Positions 26,295 to 37,945 are shown, numbered from the stretch's first letter. The stretch: DNA of 55,051 nucleotides from Psychrobacter sp. FME6 (GCF_014861365.1 NZ_RRYW01000010.1:1-55051), one strand, 5' to 3'. Notes: generated by a model not told the origin, from the sequence alone. A program made the numbers and translations.

Positions 26295-29200
26295 ATGACT
26301 CAAAAGACCACAACTTCACCGACCTCCTCTCCCGCGGACAGCAATGCCCCTTCATCCAATGCAGCGGATAGCTTTATACTGACTCCCCCTGCCGTGTTTC
26401 CTTATAAAGCACAGCAACTGACCGCGCGCGCGCGTATCACTGAGCAGATGGCCAAACGGATTTTGATGTTAGATGGGGCGATGGGCACTCATATTCAAAA
26501 CTATAAGCTGGAAGAAGCAGACTATCGCGGTGAGCGCTTTGCCGATATTGAGCAAGACGTACGCGGTAATAATGATCTGCTCGTGCTATCTCAGCCGCAC
26601 ATGATTAAAGAGATTCATTTGGCGCACCTCGAGGCCGGTGCGGATATCATCGAGACCAACAGCTTTAACGGTACACGTCTGTCGATGGCTGACTATGATA
26701 TGCAATATCTGGTGCCTGAGCTGAATAAAACTGCCGCGCAAATTGCACGCGCTGCTGCTGATGAATTCACTGCGAAGAATCCTGAAAAACCACGTTTCGT
26801 CGCTGGGGTTATTGGTCCAACGTCGCGTACTTGCTCATTGTCTCCTGATGTCAATGACCCTGCCTTTCGTAATATTACCTTTGATGAATTGGTGCTGAAT
26901 TATCGTGAGTCAACACTGGCATTGATGGAAGGTGGCGTCGATATCATCTTGATTGAGACTATCTTTGATACGCTCAATGCCAAAGCGGCAATATTTGCCA
27001 TAACCGGCGTGTTTGACGATATCGGCTTTGAGCTGCCAATTATGATTTCAGGGACGATTACCGATGCCTCTGGTCGTACGTTATCAGGTCAAACGGCTGA
27101 GGCCTTTTATAACTCAATTCGCCATGCCAAACCATTAACCGTTGGTTTTAACTGCGCGCTCGGTGCCGATGCGCTGCGCCCACATATCCAAACGTTATCA
27201 AATATCGCCAATACTTATGTCTCCGCGCACCCGAATGCTGGTCTGCCCAATGAATTTGGTGAGTACGATGAAACGGCTGAAGAAACCACTGCGCTGTTAG
27301 AGGGTTTTGCCAAAGCGGGCATCTTAAATATTGTCGGCGGCTGTTGTGGTACGACACCTGAGCATATTCGCCAAATCGCTAATATGGTGGCCAATTACCC
27401 ACCGCGCGTCATTCCTGAAATTGCGCCTGCCTGCCGTTTATCTGGACTTGAGCCCTTTACCATCAACGATGACAGTTTATTTGTCAACGTTGGTGAGCGT
27501 ACCAACGTCACCGGTTCAAAAAAATTCCTACGTTTGATTAAAACTGAAGCCTATACCGAAGCGCTCGATGTCGCCCGTGACCAAGTCGAAGGTGGGGCAC
27601 AAATCGTCGATATCAACATGGACGAAGGCATGCTCGACTCCAAACAGGCGATGATTCATTTCGTCAACTTGGTATCGGGCGAGCCGGATATTAGCCGTGT
27701 GCCGTTGATGCTGGACTCGTCGAAATGGGACATTATCGAAGAAGGTTTGAAACGCATTCAAGGTAAATCGATTGTCAACTCCATCTCTTTAAAAGAAGGT
27801 AAGGCTGAGTTCGTCGAGCGCGCCAAGTTATGCATGCGCTACGGTGCAGCGGTTATCGTTATGGCCTTTGATGAAGACGGTCAGGCCGACACCTTTGAGC
27901 GCAAAACTCAGATTTGTCAGCGCAGCTACGATGTCTTGGTCAATGAAGTGGGTTTCCCATCCGAAGACATTATTTTTGACCCGAATATCTTTGCGGTCGC
28001 CACCGGTATTACTGAGCATAATAATTATGGTGCCGACTTTATCAACGCCACCAAATGGATCTCGGATAACTTGCCAAATGCCATGGTCTCGGGCGGTGTG
28101 TCTAACGTGTCATTTAGTTTCCGTGGCAACCCGATTCGTGAAGCGATCAACTCAGTATTCCTATTTCATGCGATTCAAAACGGCTTAACCATGGGTATCG
28201 TCAATCCTTCTATGTTAGAGATTTATGACGATATTCCAAAAGAAGCACGCGACGCCATCGAAGATGTGATGCTCAATCGCAACCAAGGCGAAACCGGCCA
28301 AGACGCCACTGAACGGCTGATGACCATCGCCGAAAGCTATCAAGATGGTGGGAAGAAAAAAGACAGCACCGTCGATATGAGCTGGCGCGAAGGCACGGTC
28401 GAAGAGCGTATTGCCCATGCCTTAGTAAAAGGTATTACCACCTTTATCGACGCTGATACCAAAGAAGCATGGGAGAAATACCCAAAACCGCTAGAAGTCA
28501 TCGAAGGGCCATTAATGGATGGAATGAACATCGTTGGCGACTTATTTGGTGCCGGTAAAATGTTTTTACCGCAAGTGGTGAAATCCGCGCGCGTGATGAA
28601 GCAATCTGTAGCTTGGCTAAACCCGTATATCGAAGCGGAAAAAGTCGAAGGCGAAAAGAAAGGTAAAATACTCATGGCGACGGTCAAAGGCGACGTCCAC
28701 GATATCGGTAAAAACATCGTCGGTGTGGTACTTGGCTGTAATGGTTATGACATCCTCGATTTGGGCGTGATGGTACCTTGTGAAAAAATCCTCGATACCG
28801 CGATTGCCGAGGAAGTCGATATCATCGGCTTATCAGGTTTGATTACCCCAAGCCTTGAGGAAATGGTCTATGTCGCCAAGCAAATGCAAGAGCGCGGCAT
28901 AACGTTACCGCTGATGATTGGCGGTGCCACAACCTCTAAAGCGCATACCGCTGTCAAAGTCGAACCACAATATCAAAACAATGGCGTCATCTATGTGTCG
29001 GATGCTTCACGCTCAGTAGGCGTAGTGACGAAACTGCTGTCGAAAGAGAATCGTCAAGGTCTTATCGACGAGACGCGCGCAGAATATATCAAGGTACGTG
29101 AGCGCCTCGCCAAACGTCAGCCAAAAGCTGCCAAAATATCTTATGCTAAATCTATTGACCTTGGTTTTCAGTACGACTGGGACAACTATGTGCCGCCTGT

Positions 29201-30104
29201 GCCGAATAAACTAGGACAAGTCATCCTTAATGATTATCCCATCACCAATATACTGCCTTATATCGACTGGACGCCGTTCTTTATCTCTTGGGGGCTGGCG
29301 GGAAAATACCCAAAAATATTGCAAGATGATGTGGTTGGCGAAGCCGCTCGTGATTTGTTTGGTAACGCAGAAGACATGCTACAAAAAATGATCGATGAAA
29401 AATTAATCGTGGCTAAAGGGGTGTTTAAGCTCATGCCAGCTCGACGGACTGGTGACGATACCGTGACGGTTTATGATAAAGATCCACAACAAGGTGGCAA
29501 CCCAACCTATCAGTTCGAGCATCTACGTCAGCAAAGCGATAAAGCCAGTGGTAAGCCAAACTTTAGCTTGGCAGACTTTATCTCGCCATCAGACACACAT
29601 ACCGATTATTTAGGCGGTTTTACCGTTTCCATCGTTGGTACAGAAGCGCTGGCTGAGAAATATAAAACAGCAGGTGACGACTATAATGCCATTATGGCGC
29701 AGGCTTTATCTGACCGCTTGGCAGAAGCCTTTGCTGAGCATCTACATGAGCTTATTCGTAAAGACTATTGGGGCTATCAGGCTGAGGAAAGTCTCACCAA
29801 TGACGAGATGATTAAGGAAAAATACGTTGGTATCCGCCCAGCACCTGGCTACCCTGCCTGCCCTGAACATACCGAAAAAGGTAAGCTATTTGAGTGGATT
29901 GGTACGGGCGACGCTATCGGCACTATCTTGACGGAAAGCTATGCGATGTGGCCTGCATCATCGGTTAGCGGCTTCTATTACTCACATCCTGATAGTGAGT
30001 ACTTTAATGTCGGTAAAATCAGCACCGATCAGTTAGAGAGCTATGCTGAGCGTAAAGGTTGGGATATGAAGACTGCTGAGAAGTGGTTGAATCCGAATTT
30101 GTAG
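26295..30104 (+). CDS. metH: Cobalamin-dependent methionine synthase
   Basis: Transfers the methyl group of 5-methyltetrahydrofolate to homocysteine through methylcobalamin. From the chosen ATG it has 1269 residues with all four modules. The homocysteine barrel has zinc ligands C287 and C350-C351 ([10 protein letters not shown]). The pterin-binding domain begins at [15 protein letters not shown]. The B12 domain has D800-x-H802-x-x-G805, where H802 is the lower cobalt ligand. The C-terminal AdoMet reactivation domain has [16 protein letters not shown] Ser/Thr/Pro-rich ~50-residue N-terminal extension precedes [14 protein letters not shown] at 26238 is an alternative start; neither has a good RBS. 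Confidence 0.96.
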   Translation: MTQKTTTSPTSSPADSNAPSSNAADSFILTPPAVFPYKAQQLTARARITEQMAKRILMLDGAMGTHIQNYKLEEADYRGERFADIEQDVRGNNDLLVLSQPHMIKEIHLAHLEAGADIIETNSFNGTRLSMADYDMQYLVPELNKTAAQIARAAADEFTAKNPEKPRFVAGVIGPTSRTCSLSPDVNDPAFRNITFDELVLNYRESTLALMEGGVDIILIETIFDTLNAKAAIFAITGVFDDIGFELPIMISGTITDASGRTLSGQTAEAFYNSIRHAKPLTVGFNCALGADALRPHIQTLSNIANTYVSAHPNAGLPNEFGEYDETAEETTALLEGFAKAGILNIVGGCCGTTPEHIRQIANMVANYPPRVIPEIAPACRLSGLEPFTINDDSLFVNVGERTNVTGSKKFLRLIKTEAYTEALDVARDQVEGGAQIVDINMDEGMLDSKQAMIHFVNLVSGEPDISRVPLMLDSSKWDIIEEGLKRIQGKSIVNSISLKEGKAEFVERAKLCMRYGAAVIVMAFDEDGQADTFERKTQICQRSYDVLVNEVGFPSEDIIFDPNIFAVATGITEHNNYGADFINATKWISDNLPNAMVSGGVSNVSFSFRGNPIREAINSVFLFHAIQNGLTMGIVNPSMLEIYDDIPKEARDAIEDVMLNRNQGETGQDATERLMTIAESYQDGGKKKDSTVDMSWREGTVEERIAHALVKGITTFIDADTKEAWEKYPKPLEVIEGPLMDGMNIVGDLFGAGKMFLPQVVKSARVMKQSVAWLNPYIEAEKVEGEKKGKILMATVKGDVHDIGKNIVGVVLGCNGYDILDLGVMVPCEKILDTAIAEEVDIIGLSGLITPSLEEMVYVAKQMQERGITLPLMIGGATTSKAHTAVKVEPQYQNNGVIYVSDASRSVGVVTKLLSKENRQGLIDETRAEYIKVRERLAKRQPKAAKISYAKSIDLGFQYDWDNYVPPVPNKLGQVILNDYPITNILPYIDWTPFFISWGLAGKYPKILQDDVVGEAARDLFGNAEDMLQKMIDEKLIVAKGVFKLMPARRTGDDTVTVYDKDPQQGGNPTYQFEHLRQQSDKASGKPNFSLADFISPSDTHTDYLGGFTVSIVGTEALAEKYKTAGDDYNAIMAQALSDRLAEAFAEHLHELIRKDYWGYQAEESLTNDEMIKEKYVGIRPAPGYPACPEHTEKGKLFEWIGTGDAIGTILTESYAMWPASSVSGFYYSHPDSEYFNVGKISTDQLESYAERKGWDMKTAEKWLNPNL

Positions 30105-30141
30105 GGTTTTAAAAATCGATTAACTTATAGATAGTTTATAT

Positions 30142-30186
30142 ATATTTCCTGGCGTACTCATTCAATATGAGTACATCAGGAAAAAT
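30142..30186. terminator. Long hairpin between convergent metH and membrane-protein genes
   Basis: ttcctg-gc-gtactcat (30146-30161) pairs with atgagtac-at-caggaa (30167-30182) around a 5-nt loop, with a 2x2 internal loop, and A/T-rich flanks extend the stem. It lies 40 bases after the metH stop and just before the convergent gene's stop. T runs are weak, so terminator function is likely but not certain. Confidence 0.55.
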
Positions 30187-30201
30187 TAATGCTTTCAAAA
30201 A

Positions 30202-31074
30202 CTATTTTTCTTTATTAGTATAAAAAATATCTGTGTTTAAGTTGTTTTCAGATTTCAGTACGAAAAGCATTAAACGAGGCATAATCGCAATGGGTAACAA
30301 TGCAAATGCAATACCAATCCCACCATATATCTTATAGCAAATTGCAAGAGCTATAAAAAGTAATACAGTGAGTACATTTGCATAGTAAGTTGTCTTTTTA
30401 GTATGTAACCATGCACCTCTACTAACTTTTTCAAAACTATTTGGTAATGCAGACACAATCACGTGGCCCATGTCAAATAAAGCGTCTATATCTGCATCAA
30501 GTTTGGTAGATTGATAAAAATAAAATTCAGAATTATCTTTCATTTTTATGATAACTTTAACAGCTTCAGCATAAGGCCTGTTACCAATAAATTTATGACA
30601 TTGATATTTTCTTACATCTGCTAAAAATATGCTATGTAACTTATCACCTAGCGTTAAGTCAACTTGGCCTTTTTGTATTTGAATACTACCTTGGTCGATC
30701 CATTTTACACGTCTCAAAATAGTATGAGGCTTTTTAATTAGCTCCACTAAAAAGACAACAGTGATTACTAAAATGATTAGTATGGGTATGAAGCTTTCGA
30801 CAGTAAATATTAAGTAAAGCGCAAACGGAAAGCTACCAATTATTAAAATAGAAGCAACTATAGTGACAATACGTATTAAACCAGATCGGGCATAAGAAAA
30901 ATCTGTTTCATAAACCCAACCCTTTTCAACAGATTGTGTATGATTAGCAAACTGTATGGTCTCATACTCTCTTTTCTTTGAGTGTCTTGTAGTGTTTCCT
31001 TGAGAATGGTTCACGGCTTGTCTCTGGTTTTTATTATGACGCTTTTGACGCTTTTTTTGTTTATACTTTTTCAT
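30202..31074 (-). CDS. Uncharacterised membrane protein with a basic N-terminus
   Basis: I do not recognise this 290-residue protein. The first ~35 residues are extremely basic and Gln/Asn-rich (KKYKQKKRQKRHNKNQRQ). Hydrophobic helices follow near 66-92 and 94-111, then a soluble beta-rich segment of about 110 residues (VKWIDQGSIQIQKGQVDL onward), then two more helices near 231-247 and 251-272. The helix pair, beta domain, helix pair order resembles membrane PH-like domain proteins, but this is only an inference. It is AT-rich relative to metH, which it faces. Confidence 0.7.
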   Translation of the reverse strand: MKKYKQKKRQKRHNKNQRQAVNHSQGNTTRHSKKREYETIQFANHTQSVEKGWVYETDFSYARSGLIRIVTIVASILIIGSFPFALYLIFTVESFIPILIILVITVVFLVELIKKPHTILRRVKWIDQGSIQIQKGQVDLTLGDKLHSIFLADVRKYQCHKFIGNRPYAEAVKVIIKMKDNSEFYFYQSTKLDADIDALFDMGHVIVSALPNSFEKVSRGAWLHTKKTTYYANVLTVLLFIALAICYKIYGGIGIAFALLPIAIMPRLMLFVLKSENNLNTDIFYTNKEK

Positions 31075-31206
31075 TATTCTTATTCTTTTTGGGTCGAATA
31101 TTTTTAACTATATTAACTGTGACAGCTCCATCCACCATCTCTAGCTTCATCCTTTATTAGCATTCGGTTAGCAAACATGGCAATTCTCTATTGTCCTAGC
31201 TTGAGC

Positions 31207-31353
31207 TCAATGTACTTTACCCTTCCCCCGCCGACACTTCTCAGAACAATAAATCACTTGCTCCCAATCCTTTTCCCACTTCTTACGCCAAGTAAAAGGA
31301 CGCTGACAGACAGGGCAGATTTTTTGCGGTAGATTTACTTTTTTATGTGCCAT
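31207..31353 (-). CDS. DUF2256 zinc-ribbon micro-protein (copy 1)
   Basis: A 48-residue protein too short for standard ORF calling. On the minus strand it reads [11 protein letters not shown], then [36 protein letters not shown] and a stop. The CxxC ... CxxxC pattern with W-x-K-K-W is the DUF2256 signature, probably a single zinc ribbon. DUF2256 genes are often found beside photolyase/cryptochrome genes in proteobacteria; the function is unknown. A paralogue lies 75 bases upstream on the same strand. The start is the only ATG preceding the conserved part. Confidence 0.88.
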   Translation of the reverse strand: MAHKKVNLPQKICPVCQRPFTWRKKWEKDWEQVIYCSEKCRRGKGKVH

Positions 31354-31427
31354 GAGCTTCCTTGCGTCACTTTGTACTATGAAGTACTGGGTTAAAACCC
31401 CAGCCTACAACGACCGTAAACTTTTCC

Positions 31428-31589
31428 TTACTTCTGATGCTCTAAACCTTCATACTTTTTCACGCGGCGGCATTGGTCAGAGCAATAGACCATACTGTCC
31501 CAGTTTTTATCCAACTTTTTAGTCCAGCTAAACTCACGCTTGCAGACGGGACATTCTTTTTTGCGGACATTCTTCTTTTTATGCGCCAT
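31428..31589 (-). CDS. DUF2256 zinc-ribbon micro-protein (copy 2)
   Basis: A 53-residue paralogue of the gene just downstream. It reads MAHKKKNVRKKE, then CPVCKREFSWTKKLDKNW, then DSMVYCSDQCRRVKKYE, ending GLEHQK and a stop. The two cysteine pairs and the Trp-Lys-Lys motif are kept, while the surrounding residues differ at many positions, so the duplication is old. Both copies begin MAHKK. An aggaac sequence just upstream of the ATG is a plausible RBS. Confidence 0.88.
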   Translation of the reverse strand: MAHKKKNVRKKECPVCKREFSWTKKLDKNWDSMVYCSDQCRRVKKYEGLEHQK

Positions 31590-31615
31590 GATGTTCCTGT
31601 TATTTTATACAAATC

Positions 31616-31632
31616 GGTGCGCGGGGCGCACC
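31616..31632. repeat. GC-rich hairpin ggtgcg-cggg-cgcacc
   Basis: A 6-bp perfect GC-rich stem between the AAA ATPase stop and the DUF2256 start. It stands out from AT-rich surroundings, with no T run after it. It may be a processing hairpin or a short remnant of a mobile repeat. Confidence 0.4.
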
Positions 31633-31723
31633 CTACTCGCTTTACTTTAAACCGCCTCGACTATACATCGATAACTTGTCGCTATTACTACTATCTATTT
31701 TTCATAAACACTAATCACAAGTC

Positions 31724-34700
31724 CTAATCATAGTCATCAAATATTTTATTCAGTCGATTGAGGCTATTGACGATCAGCTTACCTGATTGATCGGTACTGC
31801 TATCGATTGCCAGCTTTTCATCCATGCGCATATTGAGTGGTGTAAGCGCCTCTTTTAGCGCATTTGCCATCAGTGCGGTTTGCTGATGGATGTCAGTCGT
31901 ATCAATATCTGCTGTTTGATTCTCATCATTTTTAAGCAGGCTTTGCGTTAAGCTATGAGACAAACTATCAGCCATCTTATACGATAGCTGCTCGACGGCA
32001 TCGACCAACTGTACCATCAGCTGTTTTTGCATCTCTTGGCTTTGCTTGAGCTGCTCGCCTTCCGCCTTTTCAGCATTGTGATCATGCTTATAAATTTGCA
32101 TCAGCTGATTCATGCTTTTTTCAAAGCCATTGTCGATGCTGTCGCTAACCACTTTGGCGTTATCTACAAAACCCGTGATAAAGCTATCAGCGAGGATTTT
32201 TAGTGCCTTTGATTGAGCCTCTAGTTGCGCATCGATTTGCACTTGTTGTCCCGCTTCTCGCAAGCGCGCGATTTCCTCAGGGTTGTTTTGGGTGAGGTAT
32301 TTATCAAACTGGCTACTGATGGCATTAAAACCGCTGGCCAAGTCGACCAGCTGGGCAACAATACGCGCGCCAGTATCGCCATCTTCTCCGCCCATGGCTT
32401 TGTTGCGTAAGAAGTCAGCTTTGATTTGCGCCCAACGCTGTGCTTCTTGCTCGGTCAGCGCCCCGCGCATCTCGCTAAGTTTGAGCAGGTTGCTTTCTGC
32501 GCCTGTGGTCAAGAGTTGCGACTCGCCCAAATAATGATCATCTATCAGCTGGTTAAGCTCGCTGTCATTCATAATCGCCGATAGTTTTTCGGTCATTTTG
32601 TTCATATTGCGGTAACTGCCTTGCAGCTTAAATATCGGTTCAACACGATATTTATCATCTTGCGAAGCCGAAGCAATATAGGCTTGGTTGACGTCAAGAA
32701 TGACTTTTTGCACGGTAAACATATGGCGCAAAATAGCTATAATCTCGTTAATCTCCGAGCTGCTATAGGGATAGGTTAGCTCGCTACTTTGTGCTTGGGC
32801 GAGGTTTGCATTATCCGCTTTCGCCATTTTAATGAGGCGATGCACATCTGCTAGGTCGCGATTGGCAAGTGGTGCTAATACGGCATTTGAGGTTAGCGAG
32901 TTTTCGATATAGCTGAGGGCGAATATCTCTTCCATGCCGCTCATAATATCGCCTAGGTTATAGATATCGGCACGGTTGGCGAGCATATCAGGCACCTTAA
33001 AGGCCTCACCGCTTTCGGTATAGGGGTTACCTGCCATGACCACGCAGAACTTTTTGCCACGCATGTCATAGGTCTTGGTTTTATCTTGCCAAACGCCATC
33101 GATACGGCGTGTGCCATCGCCGAGTGAGATAAATTTTTGCAAAAACTCAGCATGGGTATGCTGAATATCATCGAGATAGAGCATGACGTTATTACCCATC
33201 TCAAAGGCTAGGTTAATTTTATTGAGCTCTTCGCGTGCCGTGGCATTAGGCGCTTTTTCAGGGTCTAACGAGGTGACGTCATGACCGAGTGAAGGACAAT
33301 TAATCTTCATAAAGATTAGCCCCAAACGGTTGGCGACGTATTCCATCAAGGTGGTTTTACCGTAACCTGGTGGCGATATCATCATCAGGATACCCATCAA
33401 GTCGGTACGCTTATCCTCGCCAACTGTACCCATTTGCTTAGCAAGGTTATCACCGATTAATGGCAGATAGCTCTCATTAATCAGACGGTTGCGCACAAAT
33501 GATGACAATGGACGCGGCATAAACTCATCAAGTCGCAACGCCTCTTTTGCATCGCGCAAAATTTCTGAGCGCAGAGCCAGATAGCGTCGATAGGCAGGAA
33601 TAACCTGCGTATCATGATGGTGCAAACGATTTAAGAAATCATCGACGGCAAAGGTTAGAGTTTGCTGCTGGATACGCTCATGCTCGCCCAACAGATGCTT
33701 GACTTGTATTTCAAGCGATACTTTACCCGTGCTGCGCTCAAAGCTGGCGACTTGATTGAGTGGGTTATTACTACTGGTCAATGCTGGGGTTGATGCAAAT
33801 GATAAGGGTGATGATGTCGCACTTGCCGCTTTATTAAAGCTGGCGCCTGCGTCAACCAGACGTTGTATTAACGCTTCACGCTGTCTATCGTTTAATTGGG
33901 TAAGTAAGATAGCAATCGCTTCCGGCACATAATGACGGCCACTTTCTAGCTGTTGTTTGCGTAAAGTTTCTTTTTCTTTACGCTCAGCAAGCTGCTGTTC
34001 ACTAAGCTCACCTTCTTCATTATTAGCTTGCTCACCAGCTATTTCGCTACTATCCTCAGCGTAAATCTTATCAAGTAAGGCGTGGAACCACGTTGCTAGT
34101 AGCTCATACGCAGATTTGGGCTGAAAGCCAAGCTTACCGATTGAAGACTGTAGTTGCTCAAAGCCTGCGCTATTTGGCGCGGTGCCTAATGAGCTATTCA
34201 AAGTTTGGCTCAATTGCTCACATAACTGCTGCGCTTGCTGGCTGGTTTGCCATTCTATATCGCCATTGGGCGTATTGGCTTGACCCATGACGTTGACTAA
34301 ATATTCACTGGCAAGCTGGACATAGCTTTGCTGAAAGATAGTATCTTTATTAACAACGGTCTCTTTATGAATATCACTATTGTCTAAATCTGACTCTGAT
34401 TCTGCCTGCTTACTAGTACCGTTATCAACGCCAACGCTATCATCACTATAAGCGGCGACAAAATATTGCATCACTTGGGTGATATCATCAACCAGTAATG
34501 CTTTGGCGGTATCACTGCCCAAGCTACGGCGCAATTGCTCGGCGGTGATGGCTCTATCCATCCAGTTATCCACGCGCGTAAGCGTTGATTCATTCAGCCA
34601 AGCATCATAACCAAATTGATGTAAAGCCTCTAAACCAAGCGCTTGTACTAGATTTAGCTGCCAATAAAACAACTGCGCCAATGCACGAACTTGCGGCGTG

Positions 34701-37700
34701 TATATCAGCAAACCTGCTTCACGCAGCGTGGGTAATATTTGCATCAATAACAACGTGGCATCATGGTCATGAATACCTTTGTCATAACCGAGCTGATAAC
34801 GAGGAGTGGCATACGCCTTAACCAGTTTAGCCAGCGCGCTATCATTATAAATATCACTGTTGCTATCAAGTGTGCTAACACTAATAGTACTGGCGGTCTC
34901 GTCGTACGCTTGATATAGGCGCGCTTCGGTCAAACCATCTTGGCTGTTTTTGGCGCTCTCAATGATGCTATACGCCAAATATTCCGCGCGGTAGACAGTA
35001 TCAGACTCGGAGGCGATATTCATATCCCAATATGGGCGTAAAACACTCAGTTCAGCATTATTGAGCACTTCATAATAGTCGGTGCCTGTTAGGTGCAAAT
35101 TGAGAATGCGCGCACCATCTGACTGTTGACGACTGAGCAAGGTCAAGTCTAACGGCTGGGTATTGACCGAAAAACGGTGCTTGCCAAGCTTGATAATCTG
35201 CCCGCCATCTTCGAACAAGTCAGATTTGTCTTTTAGACTCTTATAGCTTTCGATTTGGATGGCTTTAAGCCGCGCGTCGATGTCATCTGCCTTGACACTA
35301 AAGCCCATCGCTTGTAACTCTTTGGCGATGTTACGTACTTTTTGTACCAGTCCGTCTGATGCAAAATAGGTATTTAACGCCTCTTCTTCTTTAAAGCCAG
35401 TGACACCCGTACTTTGGGTACGTTTTTTGATGCTCTCAAGCATCCGTAGAGCGCCATCACCTAAATTCTGGGCTTTGCGATTACGCGTATCAAGCAATTG
35501 CTGCTTATGATTTTCAAAGGTTTCGTAAATCTCTTCACGCTTGCTAATAATGTCTGTTAAAAACTGATCGCCACTATTGGTCTCTGGGTCAGCAAACTGG
35601 CTTTCTAATTCTTCTAACTGCACCAGCAATTTTGCCATTTGCTCATCTGATTTCTCAGGTGTATTGGCAATGGACAAGGCATTGGCAATCGACTGACCAA
35701 ACAGCTTAAACTGCGCGCCAAATTGCGCAACGGCTTCGGCTGAACCCAAGTTTTTGCGCTTATGGTTGAGCTTGGCTTTGCTTTGATTGAGGCTCGAATA
35801 AATGGTCGATATGTCATCGATAATTTGGGTGCGTACGGTGGCATCGGCAACATCCAACGTGCCCAGCAGCTCGGTTAATAAATCTAAGCCTTGTGCGGTT
35901 TCATCGATTTTGTCTAGGACAGGCTTTAATTCAGCATTGGTTTCAGCCGTATTTAAACGCTCACTGACGTCGGCTAAAACGGCTTCGTAGCTCGAAAGCG
36001 CCTGGTCTTCGCTTAAAAATAATACGGTCTTTTCGGCGAGCTCGCTTTCTGCTTCTTCTAGTTGAGCCTGCAACGCTTCAAGCTTATCGCCATCTAAATA
36101 ACGCAAATCCTCTAGGCTAACCAGACGACCCTTTTGTTGTCTTAACGCCGACAGCTGCTCCACGTAATCACTGGCAGACTCAAAAGTAGTGACGCGTATC
36201 TGCCGCAATATCTCACCTTGCTGAGCGTCGGCATCGCTCAAAGCGGTTTGGGTTTGCTTTTGAATACTTTGTACTTTGGCAAACTCATCAATGACCAACT
36301 CAGCGGTAGCCGTTACTTGTTTAATACTACCTGCAACCTCGTTCAGCTCAGGTTCAGACAGCCAATAGTAACTATCAAAGAGACGACTGGTATTATCCGC
36401 CAGCTCCTCGTAGAGCTTTTGTGAGACACTTTGGTTATCGATTAGGCGGGTGATGCTATAAAGGTCTGAGATACCGCGCACCAATTCTTTATTGCCGATT
36501 TTGCCGTAAAAACTACTGCTTTCCGGCAGCTCACTAACATACTCAGGTGAGGCATAGGGCGTATGCCATATCTGCATCGGGTGAATGCGCGACGGCTCAC
36601 TTTGGGCGCTAAACAGCACCAAGCGACCACTGTCCGCCAATGCCATACCGTTGCAATAAATAGGGTTTGCCAGTTGTTTTTTGATTAGATTATAAGGAAA
36701 TAATCCTGTGACGCCATAAGCGACATCATAGAATAAGAACAGCACGTCTTCGCCGTTTGGTGAGACGATTTTGCGTTTGAACTGTAGGTTTGTAGCATCA
36801 ACGTTTTGAGCATCAAATAACTTGTTTTCGCCCGTTTGCAGATAATAACCACCTGGAAATATAATGCCGTGATCTTCCGGCAGCTGGACACACGACTGCC
36901 CAATGGCGTCTAGACGCAGCACCGTTTCGGTCAAGGTGTTATAAACAAAATAACGATAACTGTCCTCACGATAAGGCAGTATCTTCAGCAGGATTAAACT
37001 ACCCACTTTGGCATAAGCAATCTCGGCATCGGTCAGCGACTGAGTGCGATCACTCACAGGCTCGCTATAAATACCCTGCCCTGACTGCGTATTATCCTCA
37101 ATCTTGATGGTTAAATCGCCGCCAATCGTTTCTACAAATATCGTATCTAAGATATTCATATGCGGGTACTTACCATTGATCATCTGATCACGCGTGGTTT
37201 CTACCCAGTCAAAATCATAGGCAGGAGGCAACTCGATGTCGCGCTCGCCTCTATTATCCACATAGGCGACTTGGGCAGATTCTGGGGTGCCTTGGCTAAA
37301 ATCTAAGGCAAAACGAAAAACGCGGATATCGGTGATACGCTCACCAATCTGAAACGCCATCAGTAACTTGCTGTCTTTGACCGTCAGTTGCATTAAGCGG
37401 GTTTGCTTGTAGTATCGATATAGCTCGTTAAAATCTTGGACAAACGCCTCTTGATCTAAAAAGGTATTGGTTAGATCCACTTCTTCAAGCTGATACTCTT
37501 GGTCAGTGCTGTCGTTTTTGTGGTCTTTGTCATTTATTTCATCACTGCTATCATGATTATTATCATCACTACGACGTTTATCAGTCGGGTCTATCAGGCG
37601 ATATAGCGATAATACATCCTTGATATTACTCGCTCTTTTAAGCCCCATAAAAACATTGTAGCCAAATAACAGATAGTCGCCCACTTGCACCATATCTTGG

Positions 37701-37945
37701 GCCACACAGTTGTATTCAGTACGAATACGTGTGCGAGCAACGATTTGCATTTGCGTACTACCAAACTCTTCTAAGCGAGCGTTATTGAGGTTCGCCGTTT
37801 GTGTTTCTAGGCGGCTGCCTTGCTCAGTCAGACGCTTTTTAATGAGCTCATAAGCATTGCCTGAGGCAACTGCTTGATCCGTTTGGTCGGTTTGATTATC
37901 GTTGTCGTTTTTATCAAAATTGGTTGGGTTTTGCGTGTCCGCCAT
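31724..37945 (-). CDS. Giant AAA ATPase of the 'DNA repair ATPase' (DUF3686-like) type
   Basis: A very large protein, 2073 residues from the ATG at 37945 (an in-frame TTG lies 30 bases upstream). The N-terminal ~500 residues look beta-rich and repetitive. Residues ~540-900 hold long Glu/Gln/Leu-rich coiled coils. A mixed region follows, and the AAA core is near residue 1525: Walker A PPGYGKTT with K1530, Walker B MLYLDDIQ with D1592-D1593, and a later sensor-like VVMAGNPYTESG. The C-terminal ~250 residues are again helical. It resembles proteins annotated 'DNA repair ATPase' by recall. It is the third gene of the YqiJ-SPFH-ATPase cluster; substrate and true role are unknown. Confidence 0.8.
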   Translation of the reverse strand: MADTQNPTNFDKNDNDNQTDQTDQAVASGNAYELIKKRLTEQGSRLETQTANLNNARLEEFGSTQMQIVARTRIRTEYNCVAQDMVQVGDYLLFGYNVFMGLKRASNIKDVLSLYRLIDPTDKRRSDDNNHDSSDEINDKDHKNDSTDQEYQLEEVDLTNTFLDQEAFVQDFNELYRYYKQTRLMQLTVKDSKLLMAFQIGERITDIRVFRFALDFSQGTPESAQVAYVDNRGERDIELPPAYDFDWVETTRDQMINGKYPHMNILDTIFVETIGGDLTIKIEDNTQSGQGIYSEPVSDRTQSLTDAEIAYAKVGSLILLKILPYREDSYRYFVYNTLTETVLRLDAIGQSCVQLPEDHGIIFPGGYYLQTGENKLFDAQNVDATNLQFKRKIVSPNGEDVLFLFYDVAYGVTGLFPYNLIKKQLANPIYCNGMALADSGRLVLFSAQSEPSRIHPMQIWHTPYASPEYVSELPESSSFYGKIGNKELVRGISDLYSITRLIDNQSVSQKLYEELADNTSRLFDSYYWLSEPELNEVAGSIKQVTATAELVIDEFAKVQSIQKQTQTALSDADAQQGEILRQIRVTTFESASDYVEQLSALRQQKGRLVSLEDLRYLDGDKLEALQAQLEEAESELAEKTVLFLSEDQALSSYEAVLADVSERLNTAETNAELKPVLDKIDETAQGLDLLTELLGTLDVADATVRTQIIDDISTIYSSLNQSKAKLNHKRKNLGSAEAVAQFGAQFKLFGQSIANALSIANTPEKSDEQMAKLLVQLEELESQFADPETNSGDQFLTDIISKREEIYETFENHKQQLLDTRNRKAQNLGDGALRMLESIKKRTQSTGVTGFKEEEALNTYFASDGLVQKVRNIAKELQAMGFSVKADDIDARLKAIQIESYKSLKDKSDLFEDGGQIIKLGKHRFSVNTQPLDLTLLSRQQSDGARILNLHLTGTDYYEVLNNAELSVLRPYWDMNIASESDTVYRAEYLAYSIIESAKNSQDGLTEARLYQAYDETASTISVSTLDSNSDIYNDSALAKLVKAYATPRYQLGYDKGIHDHDATLLLMQILPTLREAGLLIYTPQVRALAQLFYWQLNLVQALGLEALHQFGYDAWLNESTLTRVDNWMDRAITAEQLRRSLGSDTAKALLVDDITQVMQYFVAAYSDDSVGVDNGTSKQAESESDLDNSDIHKETVVNKDTIFQQSYVQLASEYLVNVMGQANTPNGDIEWQTSQQAQQLCEQLSQTLNSSLGTAPNSAGFEQLQSSIGKLGFQPKSAYELLATWFHALLDKIYAEDSSEIAGEQANNEEGELSEQQLAERKEKETLRKQQLESGRHYVPEAIAILLTQLNDRQREALIQRLVDAGASFNKAASATSSPLSFASTPALTSSNNPLNQVASFERSTGKVSLEIQVKHLLGEHERIQQQTLTFAVDDFLNRLHHHDTQVIPAYRRYLALRSEILRDAKEALRLDEFMPRPLSSFVRNRLINESYLPLIGDNLAKQMGTVGEDKRTDLMGILMMISPPGYGKTTLMEYVANRLGLIFMKINCPSLGHDVTSLDPEKAPNATAREELNKINLAFEMGNNVMLYLDDIQHTHAEFLQKFISLGDGTRRIDGVWQDKTKTYDMRGKKFCVVMAGNPYTESGEAFKVPDMLANRADIYNLGDIMSGMEEIFALSYIENSLTSNAVLAPLANRDLADVHRLIKMAKADNANLAQAQSSELTYPYSSSEINEIIAILRHMFTVQKVILDVNQAYIASASQDDKYRVEPIFKLQGSYRNMNKMTEKLSAIMNDSELNQLIDDHYLGESQLLTTGAESNLLKLSEMRGALTEQEAQRWAQIKADFLRNKAMGGEDGDTGARIVAQLVDLASGFNAISSQFDKYLTQNNPEEIARLREAGQQVQIDAQLEAQSKALKILADSFITGFVDNAKVVSDSIDNGFEKSMNQLMQIYKHDHNAEKAEGEQLKQSQEMQKQLMVQLVDAVEQLSYKMADSLSHSLTQSLLKNDENQTADIDTTDIHQQTALMANALKEALTPLNMRMDEKLAIDSSTDQSGKLIVNSLNRLNKIFDDYD

